Source: Tetrahymena thermophila SB210 (lineage: Eukaryota > Ciliophora > Oligohymenophorea > Hymenostomatida > Tetrahymenidae). From it: 64,000 nt of DNA. Position 1 is the stretch's first letter; the number at the start of each line of letters is the position of its first letter. A program made the translations under genes and the position numbers. Location: the NCBI RefSeq assembly GCF_000189635.1, contig NW_002476484.1, positions 62,001 to 126,000 of the forward strand, read 5' to 3'. Below are positions 26,528 through 40,025 of this stretch, in pieces. Below the pieces are notes generated by a model. It worked only from the letters and a program-made list of their open reading frames with translations, did no database searches and was not told where the DNA came from.

Positions 26528-27857
26528 CCTTTTATTTTGCTATATTTTCCTTTATTCAAATAATTTGATTAAATATTGAAATATAAATATTAAAATAACT
26601 TGTATTATTTTTATCAGATAGATACCTTCATCAAAATTAGAAACCAACCTACTTAAAAATCAATTAAAATGATGTAAACTTATAATTCTTATTACTTTTT
26701 TACTTTTTTTCAGAAATTTAGTATAAATACTATTCAATTCAAATAAAAAAATATACACTAACTATCTGACTTAGACTCAAAAAACAATCCTAAAATTTTG
26801 GTTTGTGTGTATTAAGGAGAAAGTAACAATAATTAATTGTATTTTCTTAAAATAAAAGTAAGAAAGAAAAGCTGATATTTTACAATTTCATTTGATTTTT
26901 TCATATCAGAAAATATTCTGAAGTGTTCTATAAAATTATATTGCAATAAAAATATGAAATATACTTATTTATTCTTTTTGATTAAATGTCTGCCATACAT
27001 ATCAAATTACATAAGTTGTTTGTTATAATTAATAAATCAATTATTGTGATGAACCGTATTTATAACATAATCTAATATATAATTTAAAATCTAATTAAAT
27101 TAAATACAATTTTGGAAGTAAATTAAATTAATTAAGTTTTAATTTCTTGAAATTATTAAAATATTTATATTTTTTTTGCAATAAAAAACATTATGGATGC
27201 TTATTTTTTTTTTTATTGAGTATTATAAGAATTTATCTATATAATTAATTGTATTATCCAATATATATTTAATTTAATATTATCAAATTATTTCTTGAAA
27301 TTCATAAATCCTTGTAACTAACAAATATATTTACTTGCCAAAAACTAAATAAATTTTACTTTAAAGTCTTAATTAATACAAAACATTAATTATAATATGA
27401 ATCTTTTTTTAATATTTTGAAACTATTGTACATTTATATTAATTTTGAGCTTTATTTTGTATGTAAATATTAAACTTACAAAAGAATGCTGAAATCAATC
27501 AATATATGTCTATTTATTCTTTATTTCTTAGGTCAAAAAATTATTTTTTAACTGAAAAAAAAATATTTATTAATAACTAATTTCTATTATCAAAATGTGA
27601 TGTTTTGTGCTTTATTTCTTTCTGATCGTGATAAAGGGGTATTTTTTAACATGTTTATTAAACTAAGTTTATAAATTAAACAATTTAAAAAAAATAAAAT
27701 AAAATTATTTCTAATTCAATCAAAAATAATTTACAATTTTACCTAGACAAATAAAATTTATTTTTTTTTTACAAGATTCAATAGTTTGTATTTCTAATTA
27801 ATTAATAAATAAATAATTAATCAATAAATTGCAATTAATTAAATTAAAGTATCAGAA
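26528..27857. other. Intergenic between divergent genes
   Basis: A+T-rich DNA without a supportable reading frame. It holds AAACCAACCTACTT at 26641, a near match (12 of 14) to the Tetrahymena chromosome-breakage sequence, judged degenerate because the following conserved C is missing. Confidence 0.55.
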
Positions 27858-28802
27858 ATGAGTTTATCGTATTAGCAAAAAAAGGCTTAAATTTTGTAGA
27901 ATCTAAAATAGAAGAGAAACCAGAATGAAAATGTTTCTTAAAATTTGCATTCTGTAATTGAAGATGAAGAAGAAGAATAAAAGGAGAATATTTAGCCTTT
28001 TCAAATAAATAGAAGATAGCCTATTAACAGAGCGACATAATAATAAAATAATTAAATTGAGATGGAGATAAATTTAAATGGCAATAATTTTTAATAGAGG
28101 CTACAACCAATTCCAGATAACTTTGATATAGAAGAAGAAGTCAGCTATGTTATTCCTAAAGTTGAATTTAACTAAATTTAATAAAAATAGCCAAATTTAT
28201 TTGATATTAATAATCAAAATTAAAATCAAGGAACCATTTTATAAATAAATTATGGAAATGCACAGTTTTAATAGCAATAATCTGACCCTTTTTTTCAAAC
28301 ACTTCAAAAATAAATGAATAATAATCAATAAAATTAGTTATAAAATGATTAAAACTCTTAAAAGTAATAAAATAATGAGATTTTATTTGGTTTACAATTA
28401 TAGTAACTACAAAACACATAAGATCTATTTACAAAAGAGATTTCTAAGGCATAAACTATAGATTTTGGTATAAAAGCTGACAATTAAAATCCCTAGCAAA
28501 TATTTTAAGTAAATAACCCAGCTAATAATAATCAAGAGACTAGCTTCATATAGCAATTACTTTAGAATAGAGCAGTACCTAATTAATAAAATAACGACAC
28601 TTACTTATACAGATAAAATTCTTCCAATAATAACGTTTACTTTGTAAATTCTTATACAAACCCAACATAAGTAGTAATGCATCAATTAGATTATAACATG
28701 CCTTCATTAGTTTAGAATTCATATGGATAATCAATTAAAATTAATTAAGATTATTTTTGTGAAGAGGAACCTTAATAATTAACATAAAAATCTTTTTTTT
28801 GA
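27858..28802 (+). CDS. Gln/Asn-rich protein, prion-like composition
   Basis: One uninterrupted reading frame from ATG 27858 (MSLSYQQKKAQILQNLKQK) to TGA 28800-28802, 314 residues. Gln (mostly TAA/TAG) and Asn dominate. An acidic run (EDEEEEQKENIQPFQ) lies at about residues 35-50 and an acidic patch DNFDIEEEVSYVIPKVEFNQ near 95-115. No signal peptide, membrane helix or known domain. No intron is needed, unusual among its neighbours. The real start could be a later Met but 27858 is the first in frame. Function unknown. Confidence 0.7.
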
Positions 28803-29725
28803 ACATTCAAAAAATTAAATTAAGTTTAAAAAATAGAATTTTCTTATATAAATCAAAATTGTCTTCATAAAAAATCTTGTAAAATTATATTTTTGTAAAT
28901 ATTTTGTTAAAATTATTATATATTAAAATTAAATAATTGTTTATCTGTTTAGTTTATTCACCATTACAAATTAAACTTTTTTCTGATAATAAAAAAATCA
29001 GTAATATATCAAGAATTCCAAAAATTAATTTATTTTCACAAATCTAAAAATTAGAAAGAAAAATTCACATAATTTTATAAAATGGATAAGTATTGAAAAA
29101 ATTAAATTAATATTAAAAAAAATAAATAATAACTATTTTTATGATATAGACAAGTGTTTTTTTTGAGCATTTATTAATTAATTTCTATTTTTTTATGTTG
29201 AATTAATTTAAGAATTTAATTCCTTATATTTATTATAAGAATTTGAGGACATAAATTACAAATTTTATCAAGCTAGAAAGCACTTACAGATCTTACTTTT
29301 TTAAAATAAAAATGTAATTTTTAAAAGAAAAAAGAACTATTTTAGTTTGCATATTGCAAATATTTACAACAAATAAATGATCTACTAATTTATAAATAGA
29401 GGAGTAAATTTAAAGTCTATATTTAGAGGAGCTAATCAATGAGCCTACTATTTTAATAAAATTTTAACAGCAAATTTTATACAAATTTTTAAGAATGTAT
29501 GCATTATATATTTGCACAAACTATTAGAAAAATTAGCAAAGAAAGAATATTAGTTAGTTATTTACTAACAATTATAATTACAAATAATTTTTAATTCAAG
29601 TAAAAATTATATCTAAATTAATTATACTATTTATTAATCAATAACTTAGACCAATTATTTGCACAAACAATTACATAATACAAACTAGCAAACAACTTCT
29701 TATCAAAGCAGATACAAAATAAAGC
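28803..29725. other. Intergenic, A+T rich
   Basis: No gene recognised between the Q/N-rich gene and the multi-pass membrane protein gene. Confidence 0.5.
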
Positions 29726-32700
29726 ATGAAATAAAAAGCTGCTTGTTAGAAAAAACTATTTTATTTAGCGCTTTTTATAGCATCTATATTATAATTTAGC
29801 AGGGCTGATTTGACAGAATATAGCTATTAGAGCCCTTTTAATAGCTTTAGGAATCTTATACAGACTGATTGTAATTTATTTCAATTGTATCATTTATCTA
29901 TTTGGATTTTAAGGATTTCATTTTACTACAAATGCATAACATCAAATTTTTATTTGAATCGAACTAATTTTTTATTTTTCTTTATGGATAGAGTGCAATT
30001 ACGAATGTGGGACTTGTGATAGCTCAACTCCTAAAATTTGTCTTTCATGCAATCCTTCTTCTAACAGACAATTCGTAGCTAACTCTTGCCCTTGTATAAC
30101 AGGGTTTTTGGAAATAAATCAGCCTATCTGCGTAGCTTGCCCATAAAACTGTCTTAACTGCAGCTAATTGAATATATGCGATTAGTGCAATACAGGTTAT
30201 TTCAAATATAATAACTAATGCTACTTACAATGCCCAGCAAACACTTATTTAGTTCCTTCAACTTTTATTTGTTAAGATTACTTGTAATACCAAATAGTTT
30301 AATCTAGAGATTCTAAGAATAGAATAATTTTAAGTTTCCAATTTAATTATAAGCTCAAGACAACAAACTTACCTACCACCTTGATTATTATGAAAATAGT
30401 AGAAGATCTTTCATTTCAGTATGTGTAAATAGTTGGATTAGATAGTACTGCTCCAAATGAATTAAGATATTTAATTTATCCTCAAGTCAGTATAACCTAA
30501 TGCACTCTCGTCATTGTAAGCTATGATATTAGTAATTTATTAAGCAGTGATATTTCTGTTCCAATTAAACAGCTAGATCCTACTAATCCAATTAAAATTA
30601 CTCTCGGAGCATACTTGTAACCCGCTTCTACAAGCAATTTAAATAATTTGAAGAATTCAAGTTCATTCTTGTATGACTAAAATTCTACCAGCTATAGTGT
30701 GTTTTACGTTTTTCGTTGCTTGGCCATTTTTATTCATATATTCCCTGCTCTTTAGTTTATTATGGCTCTTTGCTATATGCAGATATTTAGCACTCCACTA
30801 TATTATTATTTTATTAAGTTGTTTGGTGGATTTGGTATTAACTAATTACCAGATTGGCAGTTGTAATTAGGTTAAAGTTCTACTGCTTAGTATGGTGACT
30901 ACAAACTACCATATCTCTACTACATTTTACAACTAATATTGATATACTTCATTTTCGGCATCTTTAAATGGGTTTATGAAGTATATAAAAAGACTGAGGT
31001 AGATCATTTATGCAAGTTCGAAACCATATTGAGGGTTCATATTTGGACTATCACAATTTTGCAATACATTCATTAGAATCTCCTTTTCTATTTAGCTTAC
31101 TATTCTATTTTTATATTATCGCAAACGGATTTTTCCACATCTGCATAACAATTTTTCTTTATTTTAGCTCTTATTGTATTATTCTATTTGGCAATCTATC
31201 ATGTTGTAGGCGCATATAGAATAAAGATAAAGAGTTATCACTTTTTTATCACCTACATCAAAGAAATTGAAGATGATTTATGGCCTTGCAGATATTATCT
31301 TTTTGGAGTAGGAAACACCAAAAAGATATTATTCAACATCCTTGTATGCTCTCTATTTAATGAAGATTCTTTAGTTATTTGCATTATATCATTTATAATA
31401 TACTTAAGTGCTTTCCTATACACCATTTATTTTAGGCCATATGAAAATATCATAGTTTTGTGGTTGAAAATAATTGAGGAACTCTCTTAAGTTGGATTGT
31501 TTACTACACTTCTCGCAGCACAGATATACTATAAATAAGATAATTTTGTGGCTAAAAGTAAATCCTCGTATCAGTCAATTGATTATGCGTGCTTAGCTTT
31601 TATTAGTATATTCATTTTCATCAATATCATCAAATAACTCCTACTTCTTAAGCACATTTTCTATAAAAATTAAACAACTAAAAGAACGATAACTTATCTT
31701 CACAAATTTGATGAGAACTACAAAGACCCTTTATCGACTAACAGGAATTTAAAGCTGATTGATAAAAGCATTTAGGAAAATTACTATGCAGTCAGCGGTA
31801 ACTAATCAAAATTTATATCACCTCAAAAAAACTAGGTGAATAATTCACAAGTGATGAGTTAACATGAAATAGAAATGATTCAAAATTTATAAAACCAAAG
31901 AGATAGTACAGAAGTAAGAAAAAAGTTTTAAAATGCAGTAGAAAAAACTAAATTATAAGATTAGGTTGTGAGTTAATTTAAGTAAAATCATTAAAATTAT
32001 GTTGGATAATAAAAGTTCTAATCAAATCCGTTCGTTTAAGCAAATCCTTTTAAGGAAACCAAAAATGGACTTGTTTAATAATTCTGCTTAGCAGATTTGT
32101 ATGGAAATAATAGCTAATTTACTAAAAATATTTTATCTAATCACAGTTCAAAATAGAAAAAAATAGGATAACAAAATGGATAATTTAAAATGAAGTAAGC
32201 AGAAGACTAAGCAAAAACATATTTTGATTAAGTGTATAATAAATAGCAAAATAATGAATAAATTGGTAAATATAAATCAAACTAGAATTAAAACTTCTCA
32301 TCAATTGAAAAGAATAACTGGTACTAAAGCCAGTAAAAATAAAATAACTAATAATCTGATAATATATTTATTTAAAATCCTTTTCTTCAAAATGCCTAAA
32401 AGCCATAAAATCTCTAAAATATCTCTGAAGAAGACATGAAAAATTAATACAATTAAAGTGACTTATAAAACAATAATCAAAACCCTATAAAGTAAACTTA
32501 AGGAGATGATTTTAGTAAATAAGCAGAAGGTGAAACAAATTAAAAGAAGTAGGTGAACGATTTAAACTAGATTATGATATCAAATAAAGGTGAAAATGAA
32601 TTTTATTACAACGGAGGAGAATCAATTGATCTATAAGACATAAATAACTAGCAGCATTTAGAATAAATAGCAGATACTTTGAATAAAGAGTAACTACAAA

Positions 32701-33008
32701 AAAATTAAGATAATAACAATATTTAAATTTTTTTCCAAAAAAAGTTGAATGATGACTCAGTTTAATATATACATGACGATTAAAGCGATCTCAGCAATAT
32801 AAATGGTTCATAACAGCCTCAAAGCTAAAATAATCTTCAGGAAAATAAAAAAAAGAACACATAAAATAATAATCTATAATTAGATAATATCAATTTTCAA
32901 CCTCCTCCCTCTGCTGACAACTTCATATCCCCTGAATTTAAGAAACCAACTACAGAAACTAACCTTGAGGAAAACCTATACTTCAAAAAAGCTGTTAAGA
33001 AAAGTTGA
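29726..33008 (+). CDS. Multi-pass membrane protein: signal peptide, Cys-rich repeats, about seven helices, Q-rich tail
   Basis: Start ATG 29726; residues 1-28 (KKLFYLALFIASILQFSRA) look like a signal peptide. A phase 1 intron, 29871-29991, joins IQTD to QCNYECGTC. Stop TGA 33006-33008; 1053 residues. Residues about 50-145 are Cys-rich (CNYECGTCDSS, CPQNCLNCSQLNICDQC), typical of ciliate furin-like surface proteins. After a 130-residue luminal or extracellular segment come about seven hydrophobic helices (about 315-640) including YLYYILQLILIYFIFGIF, FFFILALIVLFYLAIYHVVG and LVICIISFIIYLSAFLYTIY. The last 400 residues are a cytosolic Gln/Asn-rich tail. Such TMEM/TRP-like ciliate proteins have no assigned substrate. 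A short secreted relative starts at 63740. Confidence 0.8.
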
Positions 33009-34606
33009 TAATTAAAAAATAATAAATAAATAACTATATACATGTATATCATTCTAATACTAAATCTTAAATCTATTTTATTTAGATAGATAAGAATTTT
33101 TCTATAATAAAGATATTTTGTTGATAATTTTTATTATGTAATAATAAATTAAAATATCTAAATATACAAAATTAATCTAAATTAAATTATAAAAATATCA
33201 CTTTATTAAATCAATAATATAAGACATAAAAATGATAAAATCCATTTCACATTTATGCAAAAAAGTTGAAAAAACAAAAAAATCAAAAAATCAAAAATCT
33301 CAAAAACTCATAAGAAGATTTATTTCTTATTTTTTGAATGTCTTTCCACTTATAAATATATTAATTAATTAAAATACTTTTTATTTAAAAAAATATTGAA
33401 ATTTAAATATTAATTCAAAAATCAAAAATAGTAATCATATATTAGAAAAAATTATATTTAGTAATCAAAATTATAACTACTTTAAATAATTAAATAGAAT
33501 ATTTATTCTAAATTTAATTATTAAATTTTTAATCCCATAGTTAAATAATAAAGTTTAATATTTAAGTTTTTTAAAAATAAAAAAATTATCAATCAAATTA
33601 ATTAATTATTCTTTTTTTTTATTAAAAGCAAATTAATAAAACAAAAATTTGTTAATTAATATTAATAATTTTCAAACAAAAATATATCTTTATTTATTAA
33701 TTTCAGTTTTTTTTTGAAGAAGAATAAAATATTATTATATAAATAAAAATCAAAATAAATTTTTAATTTTTACTAGAAACAAATTAATCAAACAAATATT
33801 GATCAATTTTAATAATTCTGTTTAACAAGGTATCTTATTTATTTATTATTTTTCTATATTATTTGATAAAAAATAAAACACTTTTAATTAATTAAAGGAT
33901 AAGAATAAAATTTTTGAATTTGATATTTAATTTTTATATTATTATTTATGTATGCTTAAGTACACACAATACTATAAAGACAGGCTTCAGTTTGACTATA
34001 CCTTAGGAATTAATGTCTGAATTATTGGTTTTGTTATCTTAAAAATATTTATCCATATAATAATTTTTATTTTAATAAATTCTTTTAAATTTATTAATAG
34101 AATCAATTAATAGTTAGCTAAAATTCATTAGGATTTATCTTGAACATTTGTTAAATAATTTATTTATTTATCCATGTAAAAAATATTAAATGGAGTTATT
34201 TGTTTATTATTAAAAATTATTTTTGAGAATAGATTATTTTTTTTCCCCTTTTTCAGTAAATGATTAAATTCCTTTAAATCGACGTCAAGATATTTGCTAA
34301 GTTGATTTTAATTTCAATTTTTTATAGGAATTTATAAGAAAAGTTTTTTAAATTTTGAAATTTAACATTACAAATAGTTTTAAACAGCAAATAAATTAAA
34401 AGTATTAATTATTTTGAACCTGACCAGATCATTAAAAATTTTTTCCTGATTAGAATTCAAAAGACTGTAAAAATTTTTAAAGTAAAGGGATGATTTTTTT
34501 TTTACAAATTATTATAAAATAAAGTTTATTCTCATTTTATATTATAAAAATAATATTCAATAGCTTGAATTTATGAACAAATAAATATTTTTTAAATTGT
34601 AAAAAA
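33009..34606. other. Intergenic, very A+T rich
   Basis: Long A/T runs with only small, poor frames on either strand. No RNA gene or repeat family was recognised. Confidence 0.55.
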
Positions 34607-35446
34607 ATGCTCAAAAAACTTTTTGGAAGCAACAATACCTCTAAAAATTAAGAAAATTCTTCTTCGTCTTCTTATGCTGAGAATAAAGCTCCATAAGATA
34701 ATCAGATAGAGTGCGAAAGAGTTTTGTATGAAATAAAAAATTAAGAAGAGGTTTTTGATAAAAAGATATATAAGTATAATCAAAAAATTGATATGCTGAA
34801 AGAAACTCTTAAAGAATAAGTTTAAAAGGGTTAAAAAAGGTAAGCTACTTTTAAACTGATGGAAATTAAACAATTAGAAGCCTATATTGATAGAGCAGAA
34901 AATTAAAAAACTGTTTTTTTGAAGGTACGTCTATAGCTAGAGAATGGATTAGATACCTCTAATACCTAAGCGTAAAGAGAATTAATTACTACAATATGGA
35001 AAATAAATTATTTTGATATGCTTTTATTTGAAATAAAAAAGAATTTTATCTTAAGCAGCTAATATTTTGAAAAAGCAAGAAAATGATGTTGATAAAATAG
35101 TCGATATTATTGATGATTTAAAAGCCTTAGAATAAGATTAAGAATAAGCCAACTTAGCAATGAAGGTAATTATTTATTTAATGAATAAAAAATCAACTTA
35201 ACTTTTTTTCATTTAAAAATAAAATATTAAAATTAAAAGGAATATTTGCCTGATATGGATGAATTTGAAGCTGAATTTGAAAGAATCTTATAAGAAGAAG
35301 TATATAATGATAACAAATAGGTAGACAAAAAAATAAACTCTTTGAATTAGTAATAAAATAAAATCTCATAATAAATCAATTAGAATAAAGTTTTGGAACA
35401 AGATTAAGAATTCCAAAAATAACTTTAAGACTAGTTACTTTGCTGA
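34607..35446 (+). CDS. Snf7/CHMP4-family ESCRT-III subunit
   Basis: Snf7 forms the membrane-scission filament of ESCRT-III. Start ATG 34607 (MLKKLFGSNNTSKNQ); introns 34972-35041 and 35166-35239; stop TGA 35444-35446; 231 residues, the usual family length. Helix 1 and 2 match CHMP4 (VFDKKIYKYNQKIDMLKETL, then QKRQATFKLMEIKQLEAYID). After the first intron SNTQAILSQAANILKK aligns with NTNTEVLKNMGYAAKAMK, followed by DVDKIVDIIDDLKALEQDQE, the conserved D-x-DKV…DD helix. The acidic DEFEAEFERILQEE segment matches the CHMP4 EEFDEDELMAELEELEQEE region. An unusual point is a Gln-rich C-terminus where MIM-type motifs would sit. I prefer the acceptor at 35041 because it restores the AANILKK frame and the alignment. 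Confidence 0.85.
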
Positions 35447-36177
35447 GAAAGATACACTCAAATATATATGAATTGTCCTAGTGGTTTATATAATGATTTA
35501 AAATTAATTTAATTTATTGTTTATTAAAGAAATTCAATTAGATATTTTTTAGTTGTGGATTTCAAATATAAAAAAAAAGAAAAATAGTTAGTTTTAAGTA
35601 ATTATTATGAATTTTATTTAGCTAATTAATTCTAAAATTTACTTTAAAAAGTTTAATTTTAAACTTATCAATTAAGCATTTTTTTTATCTAATAAGATAA
35701 TTAAAAATATAATTATTATTTTTTAAGATTGGAAAAAAATATGTTAAGCAAATTAAACTATAAATTATATTTATTTAATTTAAGCAATACCTTACATTAT
35801 TTTATACTAAGACATGTAATGCTAAAACAAAATAGTAGAAAATCAAGTGGATTTTTCTAAAAAAATTATGATGATTAAAAATTAATTTATTAGTTTACAT
35901 ATCATATAAAAATGAGGAGGATTAGATAATTCGCTGAACATAAAAATAATAACTTAATATTATGCCCAAGAAAGAATTTGCTCTAGGGATTTGTTTGGTT
36001 GGTTTTATATAAACGATCAGGAATAGAAATGAATCAAATTAGAATTAATTTAAATTATTTTAAATTGTAAGTAATATATTTGTGTAAGTTAACAAGACAA
36101 AAAGGAACAAAATTTTTTGATAATCAATAACTATTCAAGATTTTAATTTATTATTTTTATAATTTTTGTTTGTATTT
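35447..36177. other. Intergenic, A+T rich
   Basis: Spacer before the PAS-like gene array. No gene seen. Confidence 0.5.
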
Positions 36178-37948
36178 ATGGAAATTGAAGATCCATCCTG
36201 CAACAGTTGCTTTTTTGGGATTATCAAGAAAGAAGAAATAAGTAGTTAATAAAATATTTTTGCTTGTCAGCCTAGGCTTGAAATTGTTTAATTAGAACCA
36301 ATAAAGAAGGGAGATTAGGGCGATTAAAGTGATGAGGATGAAAAAGATAGCATTAAAAAGATAAAATAAAAACAGCTGTTTAAGAGAAGAGTTTGCAATA
36401 AATTAATGAAATATAACAATAACAGCGACAACGAAATAAATAGATAAAAATATATTCATGTAATCCCTAATTTAAATATTCCTCCTCCTATTGGAGACTA
36501 CTTCGTGTTCGGGGATATCATTTTAGAAGGCGATTTTAAATAAGACCCATTTAATATGGATAAAACTTATTCATGGGCGTATTTTAAGAGAAGCAATAGT
36601 GTAACTTATTTGAAGGACATCAAATGCATAGAAGTTGAAATGAGTAATAAAAATATATATTTGTTGACTTTGATTTGAAATCCTATTTAGTTGCGCATAG
36701 TATTCATTCATTCTTTCTTTCAATTCATTCAAAATGTAAAATGAGCTTTAAATATATCGAAATATATAAACTATTTTTTTACACTATCAAAATTTTGATT
36801 AGTTTTGTCAATTTAATTCATAAATCAATCTCTAAGAAGATTCAATTAATTTTAATATCGAAATGGCTATAAGCCACTTTTTTTTGAGGCTTTTTTTATT
36901 ACCAACTTTAATTATAAAAAAGAAAGATAAGTCAATACTAACTAAAATTTTTCATTCATGACTCAGAGGTATCTGAATACTCCTGATTAGCAGATACACG
37001 AGCTGGGATAGTTGCTTTCAGAATATGAAAATTTTTCGAAGGAGATGCTTTAGAAAATGCAATAAAACAAAAGTTATATTTAAGAAAATAATTTAGAAAA
37101 GATTTTGAAAGATCTTTCAAAAAAATACTACAAGAAGAGTATGGAGTGGATGTAAGGATAAGTAGATGAGAGCAAATTATATATGTATATGGTTTCTGAG
37201 TATGATTTCGAAACACTTGATAATGACTACAAACTGATTGGTTACAGTTAAAAATTGTTAAATTTGATAGGATTAAATGAAGTAGAAGCAAACAACATAT
37301 TTATGAGAAAGGGGAGATTGGAGATTTTTGATGGATTGTCTAGGTAATTATAATTTTCTATGAATTTTCTAAATTTATAGCTTACATCTAATAATTAAAT
37401 ATTGTAAATTGAAATAGATTATATCGTTTGATGGTTAGATTGATGAATATATATTAAAATAAATTGGGTTAAGCATTTATCCTAGACCATAATATAATTA
37501 CCATTGATGGAATCACAATCCCTAATAAATGTGAAATTATATTACCTCCATTCAGCTGTATAACATAAGAGAGCTTTAAAGAGTACAATTATTTTGGAGA
37601 TTTTTTGATGTCCAAATACTGCACCTTTAGACTATTTGTGTTTCACGTGAACCCTAACATCATAAAATAAGTAATGAGTGTGAGAGAATAATAAAAATAG
37701 ACTCCTCATTATTTATACCAGGACATGGAATATTCTATGCTGAGGTAAATAAAATAAAATAATATTTTAAATGATATTTAATATTAGAAAAGTTTACATT
37801 TAATTTGTTAAATAAACAATTTTATATAAAAAGTGAGGTGTTTATTGATAAATTCTATCCTTAAAATAATTAAAATGCAAGTCAAATGAAGTAGGAATAG
37901 GATGAGTAAGAGAGCAGTAAGGTTTGTAAGTATCGTAGCCTTTAATGA
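36178..37948 (+). CDS. Array family member 1: basic region plus PAS-like core
   Basis: Start ATG 36178 (MEIEDPSCNSCFFGIIKKE); introns 36644-36931 (phase 1), 37344-37438 and 37745-37833 (phase 2); stop TGA 37946-37948; 432 residues. Order of parts: acidic N-terminus, Lys/Arg-rich stretch (KIKQKQLFKRRVCNK), a conserved box YFVFGDIILEGDF…DKTYSWAYF, a helical box YLNTPDQQIHELG, then a core YDFETLDNDYKLIGYSQKLL-NLIGLNE with FMRKGRLEIFDGLSR, and DGITIPNKCEI. The core looks like a PAS domain (I-x-Y-S-x-x-L-x-x-L-L-G), and the D-G-x-x-I-P strand resembles the PAS of fungal zinc-cluster regulators. A regulatory DNA-binding role is only an inference. Three paralogues with the same three introns follow. 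Confidence 0.8.
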
Positions 37949-38401
37949 GTAGTAAATATTTGAGCTTTAAGATTAAAGAAGCTAAAAAGTAATAGTAAGA
38001 ATAATGAGATGATATGTATAAAAATGTTTATTTGTTTGTTTTCATTGATTTTTTCTTGATCCAAATAAATAAACAAAGTAATTGCTTAATAAACTAATTA
38101 ATTGTTTTTCAATTTAAAAATCTCTGGTTATAAATGATCAAGTAAAAGTTTTTGATTTAGATAAAAAAAAGTACATTTTATATTTACATTATCTATATTA
38201 AATAGTGATTTTTTAATTAATTTTTTAATCTATTTGCATAGTTAATAATGCTTGTAAATAATTTTTGTTTATATAAAAACTCAAATTTGCTAATTAATAT
38301 AATTTGCAGAAAATAACATCTGCAAACTTGGTTATATTTCGCTTTAAGAGGAACAAAAAACACATAAATAAATAAAACTTATCTTGAATTCTAATTATTA
38401 A
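37949..38401. other. Spacer between array members 1 and 2
   Basis: A+T-rich 450 nt. No gene seen. Confidence 0.5.
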
Positions 38402-40025
38402 ATGGAAATAGAAAACGACAACGATTCTATTTAGCAGACATCAGAAGTTGTCACAAATAGTGATAGTTCTAGTCAGAGCGTAAATAGTAACAAAGAAACT
38501 AATTAAATTAACTTTCAATTTGTAGTTCTTAAAGAAAATGATGATGATAAAGAGAAAGTAATCAAAAAGCTAAAAAAGGAGCAAATGCGAAAGAGAAAAA
38601 TTCAAAATAAACTCGAAAAAGTTAAGAAATAAAATAAGTTATTAGGGGTTAAGCAAAGCGATTATACCATTTAACCATTCTTTTAAATACTTCAACCAAT
38701 GGAAGATTGCTTCGTATTTGGAGAGATAGTTCTTGAAGGAGATTACTACAGAGACCCATTTAATATAGAAAAAACTTATCAATGGTCATACTGGAAGAGA
38801 GGAGAATATGCTAGTTAAGTAAAAGAAATATGTTGCACCTAAGTAGATATGAGTAAATTATTTTTCACTTTTGCAAATTATCTATCTATCTATTGAAGAA
38901 CTTTATTCAATAGTATAGTAACGCAAAAATGTAATTAAAGTACAAGAATTTTTTTGGCAAGAATCAAAAGCAAGTTAAAAGCATTTAATATTTAAACAAA
39001 ACAATTATATGAGAAATTTTTAGCTTAACAATGTTTTTTTATAAATTTAGAAAGAATGGTTAGTACTGAATTTGATTTTTAATATGCAATTCAAAAATAC
39101 TTAAACATGCCTGATTAATTAATTCACTAGCTTGGCCTCTACTTGTAGGAATACTACGAGAAAGCAAAGAAACATTTATCGTTAATGAAAGAAAGAATAA
39201 ATGTGCTCCGTGACTTAAAAGTGAAAGAGTAATTCTAAATGATCTCATAAGATTACTTTAAAAGAGGTTTAGAATGGGTTAAAACATAGGTGACAAAGGA
39301 TGATATTTATATGTATATATATTATGAAATAGATTTTGAAACACTTGATCAAAATTATAAAAACATTGGGTACAGCCAAACCTTATTAAATTTACTTGGA
39401 CTTAATGAAGAAAATGCAATACCGTTTATTTTGAGAAAAGGTCGTCTTGAATTTTTAGATGGTCTTTCTAGGTAGAAAAATAAATTTTCTTAAATTAACG
39501 CTATTAATATTTTGTTTAAAATTAGACTAAGAAGATTGATAGGAAGACTTTATTATATAAACAGAAAGAAACCAAATCATGGATTCTATTTTGAGCATGA
39601 TATAATGACTCTCGATAACATAAAAATCCCTGTAAAGTGTGTTATCACAACACCAGATTTTTAATGCTTCACTCCTGAAAACTTCTAACATTATGATCTA
39701 TTTTTCGGAGAGTTCGCATTAGAGTATTCTTGCTTCAGAGTCTTTAAATTTGAAATAAATCCTAATATAATAGAGAATATTAAACAATAAAGAGCTCTTA
39801 ATGAAAAAAATTATTAAATTGATTTTGAGTATTCACTAATGAGGTAAATTTTATTGTATTTTTTAACATGAATATTATTTAAAAACATTGTATTAATTTA
39901 AAAGTGAAATGTTCATAGATAAATTCTACAAAAACTAAGACGATGAAATTTAAAAAAAAATAATTCAGTAAAAAGCTGAGGATGAATAAAATAAATCAAG
40001 AACTTGTGGAATAAGGTATATTTGA
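38402..40025 (+). CDS. Array family member 2: basic region plus PAS-like core
   Basis: Start ATG 38402 (MEIENDNDSIQQTSEVV); introns 38853-39050 (phase 1), 39472-39525 and 39844-39904 (phase 2); stop TGA 40023-40025; 436 residues. Closest relative of member 1. Shared blocks: a long Lys/Arg helix (KKLKKEQMRKRKIQNKLEKV) that could be a bZIP-like basic region with a short coiled coil, CFVFGEIVLEGDYYRDPFN, YLNMPDQLIHQLG, IDFETLDQNYKNIGYSQTLL-NLLGLNEENAIPF, LRKGRLEFLDGLSR and DNIKIPVKCVITTP, then NPNIIENIKQQRA and EMFIDKFY near the C-terminus. Exact reuse of intron positions in the four genes makes the models trustworthy. Function unknown. Confidence 0.82.

Noticed and set aside
26641-26654. AAACCAACCTACTT, similar to the Tetrahymena chromosome-breakage sequence
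   Set aside because: Two mismatches to the AAACCAACCTCTTT form, including the conserved C after the core, so it is probably not functional.
30673-31490. Three hydrophobic plus-strand frames that look like small membrane proteins
   Set aside because: They are pieces or off-frame readings of the multi-pass protein at 29726-33008 when TAA/TAG are wrongly taken as stops.
34592-34873. 93-codon minus-strand frame
   Set aside because: It is the shadow of the Snf7-family gene on the plus strand.
36675-36872. 65-codon plus-strand frame between exons of array member 1
   Set aside because: It lies wholly within the 288-nt first intron (36644-36931) and has no counterpart in the paralogues.
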